A stretch of DNA of 9,125 bases from an uncultured bacterium (GTDB taxonomy: Bacteria > Verrucomicrobiota > Lentisphaeria > Victivallales > Victivallaceae), in assembly GCA_949286445.1 (NCBI GenBank), contig CASECL010000055.1:1-9125 (forward strand). Reading direction: 5' to 3'. Position 1 is the first letter of the stretch, and every line of letters begins with the position of its first letter. Position numbers and translations under genes: made by a program. This document shows, one piece after another, positions 5,784 to 9,125 of this stretch. The notes under the pieces are model-generated. The model searched no databases, was not told the origin of the DNA, and saw only the letters and a list, made by a program, of their open reading frames with translations.

Positions 5784-6773
5784 TTACAGAATAATCCGGT
5801 CTATTTCAGCGAGTTCCTCAGCTGAGAAGTTCATGTTGGATTTTACTCCGGAGACAATATCAATGATTTGTGCCGGACGGCTGGCTCCCAGCAGTACCGA
5901 AGTAACAGATTTCTGCTTCAATATCCAGCTTATTGCCATTGCTCCGAGACTCTGACCGCGTTTTTGAGCCATGGCGTTGAGGAGCGCGATTTTTCCCCGC
6001 AGTTCCGGAGTGATGCGGTCTTTTTTCAGGAAAGCATTGCGCGATGCCCGGGAATCTGCGGGGATATCGTCCAGATAACGGTCGGTAAGAATACCCTGTT
6101 CCAGCGGAGAAAACACAATGCCGCCGATCTTTTCCTTTTCAAGAGTGTCAAAGAGGCCGTCTTTTTCGTAACGGCGGTCAATCATATTGTAGCGCAACTG
6201 ATTGAGAATAAACGGAATTTTGTTTTCGCGGAAAAATTCTGCCGCCCGTGCAGTCTGTTCAGCGTTGTAATTGGATATTCCGGCGTAAAGAGCTTTGCCG
6301 GAGCGGACAATATCCGCCACTGCACCCAGAGATTCATCCATAGGGGTATCCGGATCAAAACGGTGGTGATAAAAGATATCCACATAATCCAGCCCCAGCC
6401 GTTTCAGGCTCTGATTGCAACTGGCGATAATATATTTGCGTGAACCGAAGTCTCCGTAGGGTCCGGGCCACATGGTGTATCCGGCCTTGGTTGACACAAT
6501 AAGTTCATCGCGGTGATGCTGGAAATCCTCCCGGAGAATACGGCCGAAAGTTATCTCCGCGCTTCCCGGTTCCGGGCCGTAGTTATTGGCCAGATCAAAG
6601 TGGGTTATGCCCAGATCAAAGGCGGTGCGCGCCATGGCGGCGCAGTTTTCATAGATATCCACGCTGCCGAAATTATGCCAGAGACCGAGGGAAATAAGCG
6701 GCAGTTTCAATCCGCTGGCACCGCATTTACGGTAGGCGATGTTTTCATAACGTTTTTCATCCGGCTGGTACAT
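5784..6773 (-). CDS. gpr: aldo/keto reductase, L-glyceraldehyde-3-phosphate reductase type
   Basis: Cytosolic NADPH-dependent oxidoreductase of the aldo/keto reductase superfamily, 329 aa, closely resembling E. coli YghZ/Gpr, which reduces L-glyceraldehyde-3-phosphate and also methylglyoxal. Shared blocks recalled from YghZ include YRKCGASGLKLP (14-25), SLGLWHNFG (28-36), FDLGITHFDLANNYG (52-66), STKAGY (94-99) and MWPGPYG (101-107). The catalytic tetrad is Asp60, Tyr65, Lys96 and His137. The NADPH-binding region LLGASRPAQI lies at 294-303. The open frame extends 23 codons further upstream, but those overlap the preceding gene. ATG 6773 is chosen because it matches the YghZ N-terminus and has AAAGGAA 7 nt upstream. 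It follows the secreted-protein gene by 13 nt, so the two are an operon. A role in detoxifying triose-phosphate by-products is inferred from the family. Confidence 0.93.
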   Translation of the reverse strand: MYQPDEKRYENIAYRKCGASGLKLPLISLGLWHNFGSVDIYENCAAMARTAFDLGITHFDLANNYGPEPGSAEITFGRILREDFQHHRDELIVSTKAGYTMWPGPYGDFGSRKYIIASCNQSLKRLGLDYVDIFYHHRFDPDTPMDESLGAVADIVRSGKALYAGISNYNAEQTARAAEFFRENKIPFILNQLRYNMIDRRYEKDGLFDTLEKEKIGGIVFSPLEQGILTDRYLDDIPADSRASRNAFLKKDRITPELRGKIALLNAMAQKRGQSLGAMAISWILKQKSVTSVLLGASRPAQIIDIVSGVKSNMNFSAEELAEIDRIIL

Positions 6774-6780
6774 AAGAATT

Positions 6781-6787
6781 TTCCTTT
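6781..6787 (-). promoter_or_regulatory. ribosome binding site overlapping the upstream stop codon
   Basis: AAAGGAA (6787-6781 on the minus strand) shares its first A with the TGA stop (6789-6787) of the secreted-protein gene and lies 7 nt before the reductase ATG. This fixes the reductase start and suggests translational coupling. Confidence 0.75.
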
Positions 6788-8130
6788 CATTCGCTGTAAT
6801 ATTTTTTTTCTGTTTCATCAAGAAATCTTTTGCCTTTTTCACCCAGAAAATCCCGGACGTTCATCTCATGCAAATTTGCCCGGTAACGTTCTCCGGTAGG
6901 GAGATATTCCTTTTCATATTTGAGCAGGGCCTCTTCTCTTCCGGCGCGCAGATCACAGGACCGGTTGAGTGCATTTATGGCGGAATTCAGTTTTTCATAT
7001 TGGCTGACCGGGTTGAAATCTCCGGCGTTGTCAGGAACGTGCAGGGCAAAAATCAATGCTTTCAATTCCTCGTGAAATTCTCCCGGTGCACTGCGGAGCA
7101 GTGGATTGAGTTCACGCTGTTTCCGGCGGAATTCCGAAGCGTAGGCAAAATTTTCTTTCACCCGGAGCGGGAGTTCCAGAATATCGACTTTAATCTTTTT
7201 CCCGTCCGGTTTGGGTAAATTATTCCGGTCCAGTTCCGGCAGCGTGCACTGCCGCCATTCTGCCAGAAGCCGTTTAAACATCTCCCCCGGCCGGGGATGG
7301 TGTACGTTGAATACCGTCCGGTCGGCAAAATCCCGGAAAAATGCTTTGCTGTTGTTGCCGGAAACCGCATTTGCCAGGCGGAAAATGGTGCTGTTCAGTG
7401 CGGCTGACGGGGAAAAATCTTTCCCTCTCCGGTCAAAAAGCAGTATGCAGTCGGTAAGCGCATTGTCATGACTGGAGGAAAGCGAATCCGCCGCCAGCAG
7501 AAAAACCCGGCATAGTTCAATATATAATGATAGCATGCTTCCGGTAAGACCTTCACCGCTGGTCAGCGGTATTTTTTCCCAGTCAATCACCACCGGATCT
7601 TTTTTTCCGGTGAGGGCCCGCAGCAGCGGAAAATACCTGGCGTCCCTGACCAGCATGCCGCTGGAGGATAAGCTGTCCAGTTCCCCCATCATCCCGGCGG
7701 CAAACCAGTCCGGGATAAAGTTTTCCCCGTCCCGGAATACTCCCAGCCGGGAAAAGACCATCGCTTCAAGCAGTTTTTTAAATTTACCAAGCTCGTAAAA
7801 GCATGAATCATCTGCGTCAGAAAGTTCCAGTATCACCTGTTTCCCGGCGAGATATGACTTCAGCGTGCCGGGTGGGAATTTATCCGATATGCGTATCTGG
7901 CACGGCTGTTTGGCGGCGGTGAAATTATCCGGATGCAGAAATTGAACGGTTAAACGGTCCAGCAGTTTGAGTTTTCTTACGATACCGATGGTGAATTTGG
8001 TCATGTCGGCGCATCGTATTTCAATGCCGCTGAGGGTTTTCTCCGGAGAAAATGACTTGAAATCGTCTCCGTGAAGAGCCGGAAACGATAGAGCCAGACA
8101 GAAAAATAAATAAAAGCGGAAAATTTTCAT
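6787..8130 (-). CDS. secreted protein with degenerate peptidase-like motif
   Basis: I do not recognise a named family with certainty. The protein is 447 aa. Residues 1-21 form a signal peptide: Lys2 and Arg5, hydrophobic FYLFFCLALSF, then a small-residue end near Gly21. The rest is soluble and largely helical. Residues 138-151 (FIPDWFAAGMMGEL) resemble the P-x-W-x-x-E-G-x-A segment that follows HExxH in peptidase-MA-like gluzincins. The expected upstream zinc site is reduced to LLEAMVF (120-126): a Glu with no His at either zinc position, and Ala replaces the motif's Glu. This suggests an inactive relative of a metallopeptidase, but the match is weak. The C-terminal 120 residues are rich in Lys/Glu/Arg. 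ATG 8130 is chosen because it begins the signal peptide, although no ribosome site is evident; the longer open frame would run into the promoter. It is first in the minus-strand set. Confidence 0.72.
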   Translation of the reverse strand: MKIFRFYLFFCLALSFPALHGDDFKSFSPEKTLSGIEIRCADMTKFTIGIVRKLKLLDRLTVQFLHPDNFTAAKQPCQIRISDKFPPGTLKSYLAGKQVILELSDADDSCFYELGKFKKLLEAMVFSRLGVFRDGENFIPDWFAAGMMGELDSLSSSGMLVRDARYFPLLRALTGKKDPVVIDWEKIPLTSGEGLTGSMLSLYIELCRVFLLAADSLSSSHDNALTDCILLFDRRGKDFSPSAALNSTIFRLANAVSGNNSKAFFRDFADRTVFNVHHPRPGEMFKRLLAEWRQCTLPELDRNNLPKPDGKKIKVDILELPLRVKENFAYASEFRRKQRELNPLLRSAPGEFHEELKALIFALHVPDNAGDFNPVSQYEKLNSAINALNRSCDLRAGREEALLKYEKEYLPTGERYRANLHEMNVRDFLGEKGKRFLDETEKKYYSE

Positions 8131-8140
8131 TTTGCTTGAA

Positions 8141-8169
8141 TTGTTTTTTACCCGAAAGCGTGTTATATT
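8141..8169 (+). promoter_or_regulatory. thiD: extended -10 promoter for thiD
   Basis: TTGTTT (8141-8146), a 17-bp spacer and TATATT (8164-8169) preceded by TG-n make an extended -10 promoter. Transcription would start near 8176, leaving a leader of about 46 or 85 nt depending on the start codon. No thiamine-pyrophosphate riboswitch core is visible in that leader. Confidence 0.65.
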
Positions 8170-8186
8170 AGCCCGGGGGCGGCGGG

Positions 8187-8215
8187 AATATAGCATCATT
8201 TACAGTGAAAGACAA
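8187..8215 (-). promoter_or_regulatory. extended -10 promoter for the secreted protein-reductase-rhomboid set
   Basis: On the minus strand TTGTCT (8215-8210), a 17-bp spacer and TATATT (8192-8187) preceded by TG-n form a second extended -10 promoter. Transcription would start near 8180, about 50 nt before the ATG at 8130. It faces the thiD promoter, and both could not be occupied by polymerase at once. Confidence 0.62.
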
Positions 8216-8260
8216 GGGACGGTGAAAAAAACTTCAGGTAAAAATTCCGCATCCGGCAAA

Positions 8261-9124
8261 ATGAGACCATATCCGGTGGCTATGACCATTGCCGGCAGTG
8301 ACTCCGGCGGCGGAGCCGGTATTGAGGCGGATTTGAGGACATTCAATGCATTCGGAGTCTATGGCTGCTGCGCGGTAACGGCGGTAACGGCACAGAATCC
8401 CTTTGCCGTAACCGGTATTTTTCCGGTTTCAGGAGAGATGGTTGCCCGGCAGATTGAAACGGTGCTGGACAAAATAAAGGTGGGCGCATTCAAGAGCGGC
8501 ATGCTGGCGGAGGCTGATGTGGTCAGCCGGACAGCGGCAGTGCTGAAAAAATATCCTGAACTGCCGCTGATAGCTGATCCGGTGATGGTTTCCACCAGCA
8601 ATTGTCCGTTGCTGGCAGAGGATGCCCTGGAGGTGATGAAAAAGGAATTCCTGCCGCTGGCAGATATGATCACCCCGAATATACCGGAGGCGGAACTTCT
8701 GTTGTCTGCCAAACTTGAAAATGAAAAGGAATTTGCCGCTGCCGCGGAGGAGCTCGGGAGACGTTTTGCCTGTGACTGTCTGCTGAAGTCCGGACATTTT
8801 GATGCCGGAAACGGGATTATGAATGACTACTTTTTTGAGAAATCAGGCAATTCAGTGTTCCGGGTCAGCGGCCCGGCTCTGGAACTTCCGCCGCTGGTTT
8901 CCCACGGTACCGGCTGCACGCTGAGTGCGGCACTGGCGGCGTTGACCGCGGCCGGAGTGGAGAAGCTTGAACGCATCCGTCTGGCACGGGCATTTGTGCT
9001 GGGATCGCTCAGTGAAAGCGTTTGTCTGGGGGAAAATCTGGCGGGGATGTACCCTCCGGAATATGACTATGCCGAGGAGATTATATTGAAAAAGATTAAA
9101 ACAGGGAAAGCCGGCGGATGTTGA
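8261..9124 (+). CDS. thiD: hydroxymethylpyrimidine/phosphomethylpyrimidine kinase
   Basis: Cytosolic ribokinase-fold kinase (EC 2.7.1.49 / 2.7.4.7) that phosphorylates 4-amino-5-hydroxymethyl-2-methylpyrimidine and its phosphate to the diphosphate used in thiamine synthesis. The protein is 287 aa, slightly longer than E. coli ThiD. Motifs in order: AGSDSGGGAGIEADL (11-25) for substrate binding, TAQN (43-46), VGAFKSGML (74-82), DPVMVSTS (106-113), ITPNIPEAELL (137-147), LLKSGH (174-179) and SHGTGCTLSAALAA (214-227), the anion hole with Cys219 at the catalytic position. ATG 8261 is used because family homology starts there; it lacks a ribosome site. An in-frame GTG at 8222 behind AAGGGA would add a 13-residue Lys/Ser-rich extension and cannot be excluded. 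No thiE-like domain is fused. The gene diverges from the secreted-protein set and overlaps a possible next start codon at its end. Confidence 0.95.
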   Translation: MRPYPVAMTIAGSDSGGGAGIEADLRTFNAFGVYGCCAVTAVTAQNPFAVTGIFPVSGEMVARQIETVLDKIKVGAFKSGMLAEADVVSRTAAVLKKYPELPLIADPVMVSTSNCPLLAEDALEVMKKEFLPLADMITPNIPEAELLLSAKLENEKEFAAAAEELGRRFACDCLLKSGHFDAGNGIMNDYFFEKSGNSVFRVSGPALELPPLVSHGTGCTLSAALAALTAAGVEKLERIRLARAFVLGSLSESVCLGENLAGMYPPEYDYAEEIILKKIKTGKAGGC

Positions 9125-9125
9125 G
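9118..9125 (+). CDS. possible start of the next gene, overlapping thiD
   Basis: An ATG at 9118-9120 overlaps the thiD stop (TGA 9122-9124) in the +1 frame, the usual form of a coupled downstream cistron. AGGGAAAG precedes it at about 9103-9110, a plausible but slightly short ribosome site. Only two codons are inside the window, so identity is unknown; another thiamine gene such as thiE would fit. Confidence 0.25.

Noticed and set aside
8131..8199. N-terminal extension of the secreted protein to 8199
   Set aside because: It would bury the signal peptide behind 23 charged residues and overlap the promoter region.
8132..8260. N-terminal extension of thiD from an ATG at 8132
   Set aside because: It runs through two predicted promoters and has no homology to ThiD; only the GTG at 8222 remains a reasonable alternative start.
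8176..8260. TPP riboswitch ahead of thiD
   Set aside because: The leader is under 90 nt and neither the CTGAGA nor the other conserved THI-box core is present.

Overview
The window reads as bacterial chromosome from the Lentisphaerota (Victivallales-like). This is inferred from the two prepilin-type proteins. They carry an FTLIELLVVIAII N-terminus followed by SMLLPAL and a C-terminal H-x9-DG signature, a combination abundant in Lentisphaerota and Planctomycetota and rarely duplicated in this way elsewhere. The other genes are housekeeping or broadly distributed. No complete mobile element, rRNA, tRNA or CRISPR array was recognised.

Layout from the left. Positions 1-495 have no supportable gene but hold several inverted repeats. 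Two tandem pseudopilin-like genes follow on the minus strand (496-1251 and 1400-2155); they are 251 codons each, align without gaps and are about 82% identical by my hand count. A 323-base AT-rich spacer carries a minus promoter for the pilin genes and a plus promoter for deoC (2479-3189, deoxyribose-phosphate aldolase). deoC ends in a good intrinsic terminator, directly followed by a 38-bp tandem repeat of about 4.2 copies (3216-3374). A ferredoxin-nitroreductase fusion (3588-4418, plus) converges on a three-gene minus-strand set. In transcription order that set is a secreted protein with a degenerate peptidase-like motif (8130-6787), an L-glyceraldehyde-3-phosphate reductase type aldo/keto reductase (6773-5784) and a rhomboid protease with N-terminal zinc ribbons (5713-4517). 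At the right, thiD (8261-9124, plus) diverges from that set and ends overlapping a possible next start codon.

Functional picture. The pilin-like genes probably make surface or secretion-associated pseudopilins. deoC belongs to deoxynucleoside catabolism and thiD to thiamine pyrimidine kinase/salvage. The minus-strand set joins a cytosolic reductase to an exported protein and a membrane protease; the reductase start is set by a ribosome site overlapping the preceding stop codon, so at least those two genes are translated from one message.

The most interesting regulatory structure is the 8141-8215 spacer. Two sigma70-type promoters with extended -10 boxes face each other, their -10 boxes are the arms of one imperfect palindrome, and the predicted start sites lie within a few bases. 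Other points of note are the 38-bp repeat array behind deoC, the hypervariable patch between the duplicated pilins, a long hairpin before the rhomboid gene, the zinc-ribbon/rhomboid fusion and a strong local excess of CCGG.
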